Shown: piece after piece, positions 41,348 through 51,193 of the stretch | Numbering within the stretch: position 1 is the first letter of the stretch | Layout of the letters: every line of letters begins with the position of its first letter | NCBI RefSeq assembly: GCF_037126245.1 | Contig: NZ_CP136925.1 | Coordinates: 2,434,001-2,498,000 of the forward strand | Length of the DNA stretch: 64,000 nucleotides | Source: Mangrovimonas cancribranchiae | GTDB lineage: Bacteria > Bacteroidota > Bacteroidia > Flavobacteriales > Flavobacteriaceae | Direction of reading: 5' to 3' | The notes under the pieces: generated by a model | Database searches by the model: none | Told to the model about the DNA's origin: nothing | What the model saw: only the letters and a program-made list of their open reading frames with translations | Made by a program: the position numbers and the translations under genes

Positions 41348-42022
41348 TTAGTTACGCACTAAAATTTCGTCTATCATACCGTATTCTTTAGCCTTATCAG
41401 CTTTCATCCAGTAATCACGATCACTATCAGCATATACTTTGTCGTAGTCTTGGCCAGAGTGCTTACTAATAATTTTATATAATTCTTCTTTTAATGTTAA
41501 AATTTCACGAGCAGTAATTTCTATATCACTTGCTTGACCTTGCGCACCTCCTAGAGGTTGGTGAATCATAACTCGTGAATGTGTTAAACCGCTTCTTTTT
41601 CCTTGAGCTCCAGCACATAATAATACCGCACCCATTGATGCTGCCATACCTGTACAAATAGTAGCCACATCTGGTTTTATAAATTGCATGGTATCATAAA
41701 TTCCAAGTCCCGCATAAACACTTCCGCCTGGCGAGTTTATGTAAATTTGAATGTCTTTAGAAGAGTCTGTACTCTCTAAAAACAACAACTGAGCCTGTAC
41801 TATATTGGCCACTTGGTCGTTTATTCCTGTTCCTAGAAAGATAATACGATCCATCATTAAACGTGAAAACACGTCCATAGCCACAGCGTTCATTTGGCGT
41901 TCTTCAATAATATTTGGCGTTAATCCTACAGGATACATACTACTCATAATTTTGTTGTAGTATGTACTGCTAACACCTTGATCTTTTATAGCGAATTTTT
42001 CAAATTCTTTTGCGTAATTCAT
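41348..42022 (-). CDS. clpP: ATP-dependent Clp protease proteolytic subunit ClpP
   Basis: 224 residues. The serine protease triad is seen as Ser in [14 protein letters not shown], His in [11 protein letters not shown] and Asp in [21 protein letters not shown] marks the oxyanion region. The tetradecamer barrel degrades proteins delivered by ClpX. Start ATG with [14 protein letters not shown]. It forms an operon with clpX; a terminator separates it from tig upstream. Confidence 0.97.
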   Translation of the reverse strand: MNYAKEFEKFAIKDQGVSSTYYNKIMSSMYPVGLTPNIIEERQMNAVAMDVFSRLMMDRIIFLGTGINDQVANIVQAQLLFLESTDSSKDIQIYINSPGGSVYAGLGIYDTMQFIKPDVATICTGMAASMGAVLLCAGAQGKRSGLTHSRVMIHQPLGGAQGQASDIEITAREILTLKEELYKIISKHSGQDYDKVYADSDRDYWMKADKAKEYGMIDEILVRN

Positions 42023-42056
42023 AGTCTTTATTGAGTTTTTTCTAAAATAAAAAAAA

Positions 42057-42083
42057 GCGTTGAAATGTTAAAAATTTCAACGC
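42057..42083 (-). terminator. Terminator of tig
   Basis: GCGTTGAAAT (42057-42066) and ATTTCAACGC (42074-42083) form a stem followed on the minus strand by a T-run. Confidence 0.8.
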
Positions 42084-42122
42084 CTAAATATAAGCAATTA
42101 TTCTTTCTCAAAGCGTTACGGA

Positions 42123-43451
42123 TTATTTATCTCCGTAAACCTCTTTTACAAATGCGTCGTAAGTAACTTCTTTTGTTTTAAGATTAGATTTTTCTTTGTA
42201 AAGATCTAATAATTTTTGGCTAATGATTTGCTCTGAAATTCTTCTCGCTTCGTCTTGATTAGATAATACTCTAGCTGCAATATCGTCTAATTCCTTTTCA
42301 GAAGGATTCATTTGACCAAATTGTGCCATTTGAGCTTTTATCATTTGCTTGGCGTGATCTTTAATATCATCCATAGTTACTTTAATATCGTTATCGGTAA
42401 TTAATTTACCTTCGATTAATTGGTAACGTAAGCTTTTTTCAGATTTTTCGTATTCTTCTTTAGCTTCGGTTTCATCAAGTTCTTTTTCTCCTGCTGTTTG
42501 CATCCATTTTTGTAAGAACTCTGCAGGTAAATCAAACTTCGTATTATCTACTAAATATTCTGTAATATCGTTTAGTAGTTTTTGGTCGGCTTGTTGCTTG
42601 AATTGTTTTTCAGCGTCTTCTTTAATTTTTTCTTTAAGTTCGGCAACACTGGTTACGGTACCTTTTCCAAAAAGTTTATCGAATAACTCCTGATCTAAAT
42701 CGGCTAATTCACGTTCGTTTATTTCGGTTACAGTAAACGTTACGTCGATGTCTAAACCGTGAACCTCATCGTGAGTTAATTTTAATGCGTGCATTAATTC
42801 ATGCTCATCGCTGTAAAGTCCTTTTGTTTTAAGCTCGATAACATCACCTACTTTAGCACCAATGAATTTCTTTTCGGTTGCTTTTCCTTTAAATTTATCT
42901 AAAGTTAAGGTTACGGTGTTTTCTATCTCGCGCTCTTCGTTTTTAAACGTTCCTGTTACTTCGCTATCTTTTTCTATAGTGTCTTGAGAGACTAACTTAC
43001 CGTATTGTTTTTGGATGTTTTCAACTTGCTCGTTGATCATTTTATCATCTGCAACAATATTGTATTGTGTAATGGCTTTTTTAGGTTTAATATCTACATC
43101 AAATTCTGGTGCTAAACCTAATTCAAACTCAAAAGAAAGTTTTTCTGCATCCCAATCTAAATCGTCTTGTGGCTTTGGTAATGGTTGCCCTAAAACGTCT
43201 AGTTTTTCTTCGGTTAAATATTTGTTTAACGCATCTTGTAAAAGTTTGTTCACCTCATCTACTAATACGGCTTTTCCGTATTGTTTTTTCACCATTCCCA
43301 TTGGCACATGACCTTTTCTAAAACCAGGTATGTTAGCCGTTCTTCTATAATCTGAAAGGATTTTTTCTACTTTATCGTTGTAGTCTTCTTTTTCAATATC
43401 AACTTTTACGACTGCATTTAATGCATCAATGTTTTCTCTTGTAATATTCAT
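42123..43451 (-). CDS. tig: Trigger factor, ribosome-bound chaperone
   Basis: 442 residues from ATG 43451 (MNITRENIDALNAVVKV); a TTG two codons upstream is less likely. The ribosome-binding loop is GFRKGHVPMGMVKKQYG near residue 40. The middle domain, where the FKBP-like fold sits, is short and diverged (KSDSEVTGTFKNEE-like region), as is common in Bacteroidota. The C-terminal half is a long helical chaperone domain. It guides newly made chains and lies upstream of clpP-clpX, a conserved order. Confidence 0.95.
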   Translation of the reverse strand: MNITRENIDALNAVVKVDIEKEDYNDKVEKILSDYRRTANIPGFRKGHVPMGMVKKQYGKAVLVDEVNKLLQDALNKYLTEEKLDVLGQPLPKPQDDLDWDAEKLSFEFELGLAPEFDVDIKPKKAITQYNIVADDKMINEQVENIQKQYGKLVSQDTIEKDSEVTGTFKNEEREIENTVTLTLDKFKGKATEKKFIGAKVGDVIELKTKGLYSDEHELMHALKLTHDEVHGLDIDVTFTVTEINERELADLDQELFDKLFGKGTVTSVAELKEKIKEDAEKQFKQQADQKLLNDITEYLVDNTKFDLPAEFLQKWMQTAGEKELDETEAKEEYEKSEKSLRYQLIEGKLITDNDIKVTMDDIKDHAKQMIKAQMAQFGQMNPSEKELDDIAARVLSNQDEARRISEQIISQKLLDLYKEKSNLKTKEVTYDAFVKEVYGDK

Positions 43452-43498
43452 GCTCAAAAATTATGTGGCCTATTGGCGCTTCTATTTTAATTTAAAAA

Positions 43499-43530
43499 GG
43501 GATGCAAAAGTATAACTTTTTTTGCATCCC
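43499..43530 (-). terminator. Terminator behind the phage-holin-family gene
   Basis: GGGATGCAAAA (43499-43509) pairs with TTTTGCATCCC (43520-43530), and the minus strand continues with a T-run. Confidence 0.75.
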
Positions 43531-43535
43531 CACAA
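43505..43535 (-). promoter_or_regulatory. tig promoter lying inside the upstream terminator
   Basis: On the minus strand TTG (43535-43533), 20 bases, then TACTTTTG (43512-43505) fits the Bacteroidota consensus and is about 54 bases before the tig ATG. It overlaps the hairpin at 43499-43530. Confidence 0.55.
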
Positions 43536-43560
43536 AGTTTTTAACGTATTGAAATTCAGC

Positions 43561-43908
43561 CTATTTTTCATCGTCTTTTAAAAGTGAATGTAGTATAGAT
43601 TGCAATATGGATAATAAGATGCTAAAAAGGATAGCAATCCAAACGCTGCTTACCGAAAAGCCTTCTATTAATTTATCTGCAATAAGTATTATAAAAGCGT
43701 TGATAAACAATAGAAATATACCAAAAGTAACCACCGTTACTGGTAAGGTGAGTAATACTAAAATGGGTTTAACAAATAAGTTAAGAATTGCCAAAACTAA
43801 AGCTACTATAGTTGCTGTAAGATAGCTATCTACATTTACCCCGGAAAGTAGTTTAGATAAAAGCACAACGGCTAACGCATTAAGCAGTAATTTTAAAATT
43901 AATTTCAT
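43561..43908 (-). CDS. Small membrane protein, phage-holin IV superfamily
   Basis: 115 residues with four membrane segments (LILKLLLNALAVVLLSKLL, TIVALVLAILNLFV, VTFGIFLLFINAFIILIADKL, VWIAILFSILLSILQSIL). The pattern NLFVKPILVLLTLPVTVVTFG is typical of the four-span family often named after a mycobacterial phage holin. Chromosomal members are common and are not signs of a prophage; the function is unknown. It is the last gene of the pdxJ-hydrolase operon. Confidence 0.8.
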   Translation of the reverse strand: MKLILKLLLNALAVVLLSKLLSGVNVDSYLTATIVALVLAILNLFVKPILVLLTLPVTVVTFGIFLLFINAFIILIADKLIEGFSVSSVWIAILFSILLSILQSILHSLLKDDEK

Positions 43909-43936
43909 GTGTCTGTTTTTTTAATTCTCTAGAAAG

Positions 43937-44701
43937 TTAAGAAATAAATTTTATGACTTCGTTATAAAAGTCTTTCGGGTTTTCTGCATGTAACCAATGT
44001 CCCGCGTTTTCTATGGTTTTTATCTCTGCGTTAGGAAAATGAGAATGAATTAAACGTTCGTCTTGTGGTGAAATATATTCTGATTTATCGCCTCTTAAAA
44101 AAAGCGTATCTTTTTCAAATTTAACATGCATAGGTAAAGCTTCGCCTACTTCACCTACTTGATCTTTTAAAACGGGCAAATTGAGTCGTAAAGCTAATTG
44201 TCCTTTTTCTTTCCAATACAGATTTTTAAGTAAAAACTGTCGTATTCCAAAATCTGACACATAGCTTGATAGCGCATCATCGGCTTCTCTTCTATTTTCA
44301 ATTTTGGAAAAGTCTAAATTTGATAGTCCTTCTAAAATTTTATCATGATGAATAGGGTAAAATCTAGGTGAAATATCGGCTACAATTAGTTTAGAAAGAT
44401 ATTCTGGGTAATCTACTGCAAACAACATAGCTGTTTTACCTCCCATAGAATGCCCTAATAAAATAATATCTTTTAAATCGTGATTATCGCAATAGGCTTT
44501 TAAGTCTTTAGCCATAACATCGTAATTAAACTCATTGCTATGAAAACTTCGACCATGATTTCTTTGATCTACTAAATGAACTTCGTAGCCATCCTTTGCT
44601 AAGTGTTTCGCATGAGTTTTCCAATTATCTCCCATGCCTAAAAAACCATGTAATATAACAAATGGCGTACCGGTTCCTAAAATATTTGAATGTAGTTGCA
44701 T
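43937..44701 (-). CDS. Alpha/beta hydrolase (YbfF-like esterase)
   Basis: 254 residues. Nucleophile elbow GHSMGGKTAML (Ser about 94), oxyanion part HGFLGMGDNWK, and near the end His in ENAGHWLHAENPKDF, with LFLRGDKSEYI holding the probable acid. This set is typical of YbfF-type acyl esterases. The natural substrate is unknown. The gene directly follows pdxJ without spacing, so they are co-transcribed. Confidence 0.9.
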   Translation of the reverse strand: MQLHSNILGTGTPFVILHGFLGMGDNWKTHAKHLAKDGYEVHLVDQRNHGRSFHSNEFNYDVMAKDLKAYCDNHDLKDIILLGHSMGGKTAMLFAVDYPEYLSKLIVADISPRFYPIHHDKILEGLSNLDFSKIENRREADDALSSYVSDFGIRQFLLKNLYWKEKGQLALRLNLPVLKDQVGEVGEALPMHVKFEKDTLFLRGDKSEYISPQDERLIHSHFPNAEIKTIENAGHWLHAENPKDFYNEVIKFIS

Positions 44702-45415
44702 CTATTTTAATTTATTTAAATACATCTGTATAACATTCTCTACGCTTAAATATAAACTTTCTGAAATTAACGCATGTCCAATAGATACTTCTAATAATCC
44801 TGGGATATTCTCTTTAAAAAACTGAATGTTATCTAAAGATAAATCATGACCTGCATTTATGCCTAAACCTATTTCGTTAGCCAGTTTAGCGCAATCTACA
44901 AAAGGTTTTATGGCGTCTTTATTTCCTTGAGCATACTCGTGTGCATAACTCTCGGTATACAGTTCAATTCTATCAGTTCCCGTTGCTTTTGCACCTTCAA
45001 TTTGCTTAACATCTGGATCTACAAAAATGGATGTTCTTATACCTTGTGCTTTAAACTCCTGTATTTTTTCAACTAAAAAATCTTTGTGCTTAATCGTATC
45101 CCATCCAGCATTACTTGTTATGGCGTCGACAGCATCTGGCACTAAGGTTACTTGAGTTGGTTTAATTTCAAGAACCATTTTGGTGAACTTATCTATAGGG
45201 TTTCCTTCAATGTTATATTCGGTATATACTTCAGGTTTTAAATCGCACGCATCTTTATATGTAATATGTCGTTCGTCTGGTCTAGGGTGAATAGTAACAC
45301 CCTGCGCACCAAACACCTGAACATCTTTAGCAAATTGCACAACATTAGGCACATTACCGCCTCTAGAGTTTCTTAAAGTTGCTACTTTATTTATATTAAC
45401 ACTAAGTTTTGTCAT
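44702..45415 (-). CDS. pdxJ: Pyridoxine 5'-phosphate synthase PdxJ
   Basis: 237 residues, TIM barrel. LSVNINKVATLRNSRGG at the start, GVTIHPRPDERHI (phosphate and base site), TLVPDAVDAITSNAGWD and GLGINAGHDLSLDN are family motifs. It condenses 1-deoxyxylulose 5-phosphate with an amino-ketone phosphate to make pyridoxine 5'-phosphate. A -7 element (TATTTTTG on the minus strand, 45443-45436) lies just upstream. It heads a three-gene operon on the minus strand. Confidence 0.96.
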   Translation of the reverse strand: MTKLSVNINKVATLRNSRGGNVPNVVQFAKDVQVFGAQGVTIHPRPDERHITYKDACDLKPEVYTEYNIEGNPIDKFTKMVLEIKPTQVTLVPDAVDAITSNAGWDTIKHKDFLVEKIQEFKAQGIRTSIFVDPDVKQIEGAKATGTDRIELYTESYAHEYAQGNKDAIKPFVDCAKLANEIGLGINAGHDLSLDNIQFFKENIPGLLEVSIGHALISESLYLSVENVIQMYLNKLK

Positions 45416-45507
45416 TGTTGGTTATTTTATATGTACAAAAATACGAAGTAGACCACGCTTATTGTAGCAATTTTTAATTAATTTGCAAAAAGCACAAAAG
45501 CATTATC

Positions 45508-46167
45508 ATGGATTTAAAAGAGTTTATTATTAACGACATAAAGCCATTTTCTGTAAATGATAAAGTAGGCGATGCGCAAGTATTGTTTAACCAGCTTACT
45601 TATTCACATATTCCTATAAAAAATAATTCAGACCAATATATTGGCTGTCTATCAGAAACCGATGTTCATTGCTTTGATAAAGACAAAAGCATTTCAGAAT
45701 TCCTGCTATCTATTGAAAGTTTCTTTGTAAAAGAGAAAACTGTTTGGCTAGATGTTTTAGAAGCATTTGCACAAAACAGCACTAACATCATGCCTGTATT
45801 AAGCGACAACAATACGTATTTAGGATATTACGAATTAAATGATGTTATAAGCCTATTTAACGAAACACCTTTTTTTGCCGAAGCTGGAGGTATTTTAATA
45901 GTTGAAAAAGGGTTGAACGATTTTTCGTTTAGCGAAATAAGCCAGATTGTAGAATCTAACGACGGAAAATTATTAGGGGCTTTTATTTCAAAAATTGAAA
46001 ACGACTTAGCACAAATAACCCTAAAAATAGGTAATACAGGGCTAAATGAAATCATGCAAACCTTTAGAAGGTATAGCTATAATGTGATTTCTGGACACGA
46101 AGAAGACACTTACTTAAAAAGCTTAAAAGAACGCTCAGAATATTTAAATAAATACCTAAACATATAA
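45508..46167 (+). CDS. CBS-domain protein
   Basis: 219 residues. Two CBS motifs are visible: residues about 1-65 (INDIKPFSVNDKVGDAQVLF, then HIPIKNNSDQYIGCLSETDV) and about 70-125 (VLEAFAQNSTNIMPVLSDNN, YLGYYELNDVI). The C-terminal part (GGILIVEKGLNDFSFSEISQ) resembles an ACT-like regulatory fold. CBS pairs bind adenosyl nucleotides and sense energy state. Its stop is 2 bases before NAD kinase, suggesting it may regulate or accompany that enzyme. Confidence 0.85.
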   Translation: MDLKEFIINDIKPFSVNDKVGDAQVLFNQLTYSHIPIKNNSDQYIGCLSETDVHCFDKDKSISEFLLSIESFFVKEKTVWLDVLEAFAQNSTNIMPVLSDNNTYLGYYELNDVISLFNETPFFAEAGGILIVEKGLNDFSFSEISQIVESNDGKLLGAFISKIENDLAQITLKIGNTGLNEIMQTFRRYSYNVISGHEEDTYLKSLKERSEYLNKYLNI

Positions 46168-46169
46168 TT

Positions 46170-47054
46170 ATGAAAATAGCCCTATTTGGACAATTTTTCC
46201 ATAAAAATGCCGAAGAGGCTATTGCCATCCTTTTAAATTATTTAGATGGTAAAAGCAATGATATTTATATTGAAGAGAATTTTCTAGATATAATTAATAA
46301 AAACCTAGATACAACCATAGACCTTAACGATTTTAAAACCTTTAAAACGTTAAACGACAGTTACCAATTATTAATTAGTATTGGTGGCGATGGCACCATA
46401 TTAAGAGCCATTACCCATGTTAAAGATACAGGTGTTCCTATTGTTGGTATAAACACAGGACGTTTAGGATTTTTGGCAACTATTCAAAATGAAAATATCA
46501 CACATGCTATGGATGATATTTTTAATGGTAACTATAAAATCTCTAAAAGAAGTCTGCTTGAAATTAAAACCACTCCCAAACACCAAAACCTTACAGAACT
46601 CAACTTTGCCTTAAACGAAATTGCCATAAGCCGCAAGAATACCACCTCTATGATTACGGTTTCAACCAAACTTGATGGCGAATACTTAACTTCATATTGG
46701 AGCGATGGCTTAATTGTCTCCACACCAACAGGATCTACAGGATACTCCTTAAGTTGTGGCGGCCCCGTTATTGCACCAGATGCCGAAAGTTTTGTGCTCA
46801 CCCCCATTGCACCACATAACCTAAACGCTAGGCCACTTGTTATAACCGACACTACAGAAATTGAACTAAAAGTAGACGGACGAGAAAACGAATACCTTGT
46901 CTCTCTTGATTCTAGAATTGCAACACTTCAAAACAATGCTATAATTTCTATAAAAAAAGCGCCTTTTAAAATTAAAATGATTGAACTTGCTACCGAAAGT
47001 TTCTTAGACACCTTAAGAAAAAAGCTGCTTTGGGGAGAAGATAAGCGTAATTAG
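46170..47054 (+). CDS. nadK: NAD kinase
   Basis: 294 residues. The ATP/NAD site GGDGTILRAITH with the catalytic Asp, GINTGRLGFLA, the NE/D-like LNEIAISRK and TPTGSTGYSLSCGGP (Gly-rich loop) are all present. It phosphorylates NAD to NADP in the cytoplasm. Start ATG 46170, closely coupled to the CBS gene upstream. Confidence 0.96.
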   Translation: MKIALFGQFFHKNAEEAIAILLNYLDGKSNDIYIEENFLDIINKNLDTTIDLNDFKTFKTLNDSYQLLISIGGDGTILRAITHVKDTGVPIVGINTGRLGFLATIQNENITHAMDDIFNGNYKISKRSLLEIKTTPKHQNLTELNFALNEIAISRKNTTSMITVSTKLDGEYLTSYWSDGLIVSTPTGSTGYSLSCGGPVIAPDAESFVLTPIAPHNLNARPLVITDTTEIELKVDGRENEYLVSLDSRIATLQNNAIISIKKAPFKIKMIELATESFLDTLRKKLLWGEDKRN

Positions 47055-47104
47055 GCAATAAATTGTATGAAATATTGTTTTAAGCTAATACTATTTCAAT
47101 CAAA

Positions 47105-47136
47105 TTGTTATAGGCTAATCATATTTATTATATTTG
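47105..47136 (+). promoter_or_regulatory. Promoter of the DUF6089-uppS-bamA block
   Basis: TTG (47105-47107), 21 bases, TATATTTG (47129-47136); the first ATG follows at 47154. Confidence 0.6.
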
Positions 47137-47153
47137 CAAACTTTTGAAGACAT

Positions 47154-47843
47154 ATGAGGTATTTAACCATAATCATATTATTTGTTTTTTCATACCAAAA
47201 CACCATTTCTCAAACACACGAAATAGGTGTTTTTGTTGGTGGCAGTAATTTTATTGGCGATGTTGGTGCTACAACACATATTTCCCCAAACAGCCCTGCC
47301 TTTGGCGGTATATATAAATGGAATAGAAGCCCACGACATTCGTTTAGGTTTTCATTATTGTATTCTAAATTAGAAGCAAACGATTTAGATAGCGACGACC
47401 CAAGAAGAATTGAAAGAGGTTACGAGTTTGAAAATGACATTATAGAAGCCTCTCTAGGTCTAGAATTTACCTTTTTCGATTTTAACCTACACGATGGAAG
47501 AGATAAATTTACCCCCTACTTATACACAGGAATTTCTGTAGCACATCATGATAATTTCTTCTTTAACAACCAAGGAAAGAAAGTAATGGAAGACACCTCC
47601 AGTCTTGCCTACGGTATCCCTATGACATTAGGTGTAAAAGCAAAATTTATCGAACATATTGTTATTGGATTTGAAATTGGTGCCAGATACACGTTCTCCG
47701 ACGAATTCGATGGTAGCGTCCCTGACTTTAACAACGAAAGCCCTTTAGCATTTGGGAATACTAATAATAATGACTGGTATGTTTTCACAGGCCTAACACT
47801 CACCTATACCTTTGGCCGCAAACCTTGTTACTGCGTATTTTAA
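47154..47843 (+). CDS. DUF6089-type outer membrane beta-barrel protein
   Basis: 229 residues. Signal peptide (MRYLTIIILFVFSYQNTISQ) then amphipathic beta strands with aromatic ends (HEIGVFVGGSNFIGDVG, IYKWNRSPRHSFRFSLLYSK, WYVFTGLTLTYTFGRK). It resembles the small barrel proteins named DUF6089 that precede uppS and bamA in flavobacteria. It is 1 base from the uppS start and probably co-transcribed with it. The exact function is unknown. Confidence 0.8.
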   Translation: MRYLTIIILFVFSYQNTISQTHEIGVFVGGSNFIGDVGATTHISPNSPAFGGIYKWNRSPRHSFRFSLLYSKLEANDLDSDDPRRIERGYEFENDIIEASLGLEFTFFDFNLHDGRDKFTPYLYTGISVAHHDNFFFNNQGKKVMEDTSSLAYGIPMTLGVKAKFIEHIVIGFEIGARYTFSDEFDGSVPDFNNESPLAFGNTNNNDWYVFTGLTLTYTFGRKPCYCVF

Positions 47844-47844
47844 T

Positions 47845-48585
47845 ATGAATTTAAAGTCACAAATACATACAAATAAGTTACCAAAGCACCTTGCCATTAT
47901 TATGGATGGCAACGGCCGATGGGCAAAACAAAAAGGTTTCGTTAGAATGATTGGCCATGAAAATGGCACTAAATCTGTTCGTCAAACAGTAGAAGCCTGT
48001 GCCGAGTTAGGCATAGAGAACCTAACTCTATATGCATTTTCCACCGAAAACTGGAACCGCCCCAAACTAGAAGTACAAACCCTAATGAAACTTCTAGTTT
48101 CCTCTTTAAAAAAGGAAATAAAAACATTACAAGAAAACAATATAAAACTCAAGGCAATTGGTAATTTAAAAGAATTACCAAAAAAAGTATATAACGAATT
48201 AGATTACGTTATTAACGAAACAGAAAACAATAATAGAATGACCTTAACTCTAGCATTAAGCTATGGTTCAAGGGAAGAACTCTTAAATTGTGTTAGAAAC
48301 ATTAGCCTTAAAGTTAAAAATAATATAATTTCTCCAGAAAAAATTGATGAATCGGTTATAAATGAGCATCTTTACACGCAAAATTTGCCAGACGTCGATT
48401 TGCTTATTAGAACAAGTGGAGAGCAAAGAATTAGCAATTTTTTATTATGGCAAATAGCTTATGCCGAATTGTATTTTACAAATGTACTTTGGCCAGATTT
48501 TACAAAGCAACATTTATATGAAGCAATTATTGAATACCAAAATAGAGAACGACGCTTTGGGAAAACCAGCGAGCAAATCAGTTAA
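47845..48585 (+). CDS. uppS: Isoprenyl transferase (undecaprenyl diphosphate synthase)
   Basis: 246 residues from ATG 47845 (MNLKSQIHTNKLPKHLAIIM); a longer frame overlaps the previous gene. The substrate site IIMDGNGRWAKQKGF with the catalytic Asp, ENLTLYAFSTENWNRP, and DLLIRTSGEQRISNFLLWQ are family motifs. It makes the C55 lipid carrier for peptidoglycan and other glycans. bamA follows after 10 bases. Confidence 0.95.
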   Translation: MNLKSQIHTNKLPKHLAIIMDGNGRWAKQKGFVRMIGHENGTKSVRQTVEACAELGIENLTLYAFSTENWNRPKLEVQTLMKLLVSSLKKEIKTLQENNIKLKAIGNLKELPKKVYNELDYVINETENNNRMTLTLALSYGSREELLNCVRNISLKVKNNIISPEKIDESVINEHLYTQNLPDVDLLIRTSGEQRISNFLLWQIAYAELYFTNVLWPDFTKQHLYEAIIEYQNRERRFGKTSEQIS

Positions 48586-48595
48586 TATTACATCA

Positions 48596-51193
48596 TTGAA
48601 AACACTATTACCTCTACTTACATTAATATCCTCATTATTTATTTTTCAACATGCTTCGGCACAAGAAGCTAATTACGATAATGGAAAAAAATACACCATA
48701 GAAGAAATTACTGTAGCTGGCGAAACCAGTTTTAGTGAGCAAACCATTATCTCCTTTTCCGAATTACGTAAAGGACAACAAATAATGATGCCTGGAAAAG
48801 AAATAAGTCGTGCCATAAAAAAACTATGGAACTCCAACTTATTTAATAATATTGAAATTTATGCTAAAGACATTCAAGGCGACAAGGCATTTCTTGAAAT
48901 AAGATTAAGCGACCTTCCAGAATTAAATAATGTACAGATTTCTGGAATAAGAAAAGGTAAAAAAGATAAAGTTATTGAGGAAAACAAGCTTAATAAAGGT
49001 GTAAAGGTTACCGAAAACCTTATTACAACAACAAAAAACTACCTCGTTAACAAATACCAAAAAGACGGTTATCTTAACTCTAAGGTTACAATAAGCACTA
49101 GAGAGGTACAGGATTCTATTCAAAAAGCTCGAGTAGACATGTCTATTTTTATTGATAAGGGCAAAAAAGTTAAAGTAAAAGATATTGTATTTACAGGCAA
49201 CGAAGTTATTACAGACCGTAAGCTTCGAAAAGCCATGAAAAATACAAAAAAGAAAAAAATTTACAGGCTATTTAAACGCTCTAAATATATTGAAGCTGAC
49301 TACGAAGAAGACTTAAAAAGTGTTATCGATAAATTTAAAGAAAATGGTTATCGAGATGCAAGAATTATTTCGGATAGTTTAGAAATTATAAATAAGAAAA
49401 ACATCGCTCTACATATTGAGGTTGAAGAAGGTGAATTATACACCTTTGGCGATATAGACTTTATAGGTAACACGGTTTATTCCGATGAATATTTAAAACG
49501 AATTTTAAGAATTAACAAAGGTGATACATATAATGGCGTTTTATTAGATAAACGTATCGCTGATGACACAAAACCAGACGCCTTAGACATCACTAACCTA
49601 TACCAAAACAATGGGTATTTATTCTCTACTATTAACCCTGTTGAAGTTAGCGCTGAAGGTAATGTTATAGATTTAGAAATTCGTATTTCTGAAGGAAAGC
49701 CTGTTCATTTTAACAACATTACAGTTGTAGGCAACGAAGTAACAAACGACCATGTTATTTACAGAGAGCTTCACACTAGACCAGGACAACTTTACAGTAA
49801 ATCTAACGTAGTTAGAACCATACGCCAGTTAAGTCAATTAGGCTTTTTTGATGCACAACAAGTTGGAACAAACTTTTTAAACCCTAAACCTAACGAAGGA
49901 ACCATCGATTTAGAATATTCGCTTGTCGAAACAGGATCTAGCCAAATAGAACTACAAGGTGGTTACGGTGGCGGTGGATTTATAGGTACACTAGGATTAT
50001 CGTTTAACAATTTCTCATTAAGAAATCTCTTTAATCTAGACGCTTACAAACCCGTACCAAGAGGTGATGGACAAAAACTATCGTTAAGATTACAAGCCAG
50101 TCAATTCTTTCAAACGTATAGTTTCTCGTTTACAGAACCTTGGTTAGGCGGTAAAAAACCTGTTCAATTTTCAACATCGTTATCACATACCAAGCAATTT
50201 TTATACGATTATACTACAGGAAAAGCAGACAGAGATAAACGCTTTAATATTACAGGTATTACGGTAGGATTAGCCAAACGTTTAACCGTACCAGACGATT
50301 ATTTTACACTGTCTCAAGCCTTAACATTCCAGCATTATAATTTAAAAAACTATAACACAGGGCTATTTACCTTTGGTGATGGTTATTCAAACAACCTTGC
50401 ATATACTATTGGACTAACACGAAATAATACGGCTGTTGACCCTATTTACCCTGTACGAGGTTCTAATTTTTCTGCGAGTGTTAAACTTACTTTGCCATAT
50501 TCATTATTTAATAATGTAGACTACAAAGCATTAAGCGATGAACGCGATGAGCTTTCAGAGTTTGTTAGCGATGCAAATAACCCTGTAGACGATAGAACTG
50601 ATGCTAATAACCGTATTGCCGAAATAGATCAAGAACGCTTTAAATGGTTAGAATTTTATAAAATTAAGTTTAAAGCAGACTGGTACACAGAATTAGCTAA
50701 AAACTTAGTTTTAAGACCAAGTCTTGAATTTGGTTTCCTTGGAGCCTATAATCATAACCGTGGTATTATTCCTTTTGAAAGATTTTTCCTTGGAGGAGAC
50801 GGGTTAGGTTCTTACAGTTTAGATGGTAGAGAAGCTATTGCCTTACGTGGTTACCCAAATCAATCTATACAACCAATGGATCAATTTGGAAATATAAGTA
50901 ACGATGGAGGAACCATATATAACAAATTCTCTTTAGAATTACGTTACCCTATAACCTTAAAACAATCGGCTAAAATTTATGTTCTAGGGTTTATGGAAGG
51001 CGGAATTGCTTATAACAATTTTCAAGATTACAACCCTTTTGATTTAAAACGTTCGGCTGGTTTAGGGCTACGCCTTTTCATGCCTGCCTTTGGTTTATTA
51101 GGTATCGATTTTGGTCATGGATTTGACCCTGTACCAGGATCTACAACTAAAAACGGATGGGAAACACACTTTATTATTGGTCAACAATTTTAA
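48596..51193 (+). CDS. bamA: Outer membrane assembly factor BamA
   Basis: About 865 residues. Longer frames start inside uppS, but TTG 48596 places MKTLLPLLTLISSLFIFQ, a normal signal peptide, at the N-terminus, 10 bases after the uppS stop. Five POTRA domains follow (for example YTFGDIDFIGNTVYSDEYL, VHFNNITVVGNEVTNDHVI), then a 16-strand barrel with the VRGF-like loop DGREAIALRGYPNQS and a C-terminal strand ending IIGQQF. BamA folds outer membrane proteins into the membrane. Confidence 0.93.
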   Translation: MKTLLPLLTLISSLFIFQHASAQEANYDNGKKYTIEEITVAGETSFSEQTIISFSELRKGQQIMMPGKEISRAIKKLWNSNLFNNIEIYAKDIQGDKAFLEIRLSDLPELNNVQISGIRKGKKDKVIEENKLNKGVKVTENLITTTKNYLVNKYQKDGYLNSKVTISTREVQDSIQKARVDMSIFIDKGKKVKVKDIVFTGNEVITDRKLRKAMKNTKKKKIYRLFKRSKYIEADYEEDLKSVIDKFKENGYRDARIISDSLEIINKKNIALHIEVEEGELYTFGDIDFIGNTVYSDEYLKRILRINKGDTYNGVLLDKRIADDTKPDALDITNLYQNNGYLFSTINPVEVSAEGNVIDLEIRISEGKPVHFNNITVVGNEVTNDHVIYRELHTRPGQLYSKSNVVRTIRQLSQLGFFDAQQVGTNFLNPKPNEGTIDLEYSLVETGSSQIELQGGYGGGGFIGTLGLSFNNFSLRNLFNLDAYKPVPRGDGQKLSLRLQASQFFQTYSFSFTEPWLGGKKPVQFSTSLSHTKQFLYDYTTGKADRDKRFNITGITVGLAKRLTVPDDYFTLSQALTFQHYNLKNYNTGLFTFGDGYSNNLAYTIGLTRNNTAVDPIYPVRGSNFSASVKLTLPYSLFNNVDYKALSDERDELSEFVSDANNPVDDRTDANNRIAEIDQERFKWLEFYKIKFKADWYTELAKNLVLRPSLEFGFLGAYNHNRGIIPFERFFLGGDGLGSYSLDGREAIALRGYPNQSIQPMDQFGNISNDGGTIYNKFSLELRYPITLKQSAKIYVLGFMEGGIAYNNFQDYNPFDLKRSAGLGLRLFMPAFGLLGIDFGHGFDPVPGSTTKNGWETHFIIGQQF

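Noticed and set aside
43561-43908. Prophage remnant, because of the holin-family name
   Set aside because: This four-span family is common in chromosomes and no other phage gene is near.
47812-47844. Upstream start for uppS overlapping the DUF6089 gene
   Set aside because: The residues before ATG 47845 do not match the family, and 47845 gives the usual length.
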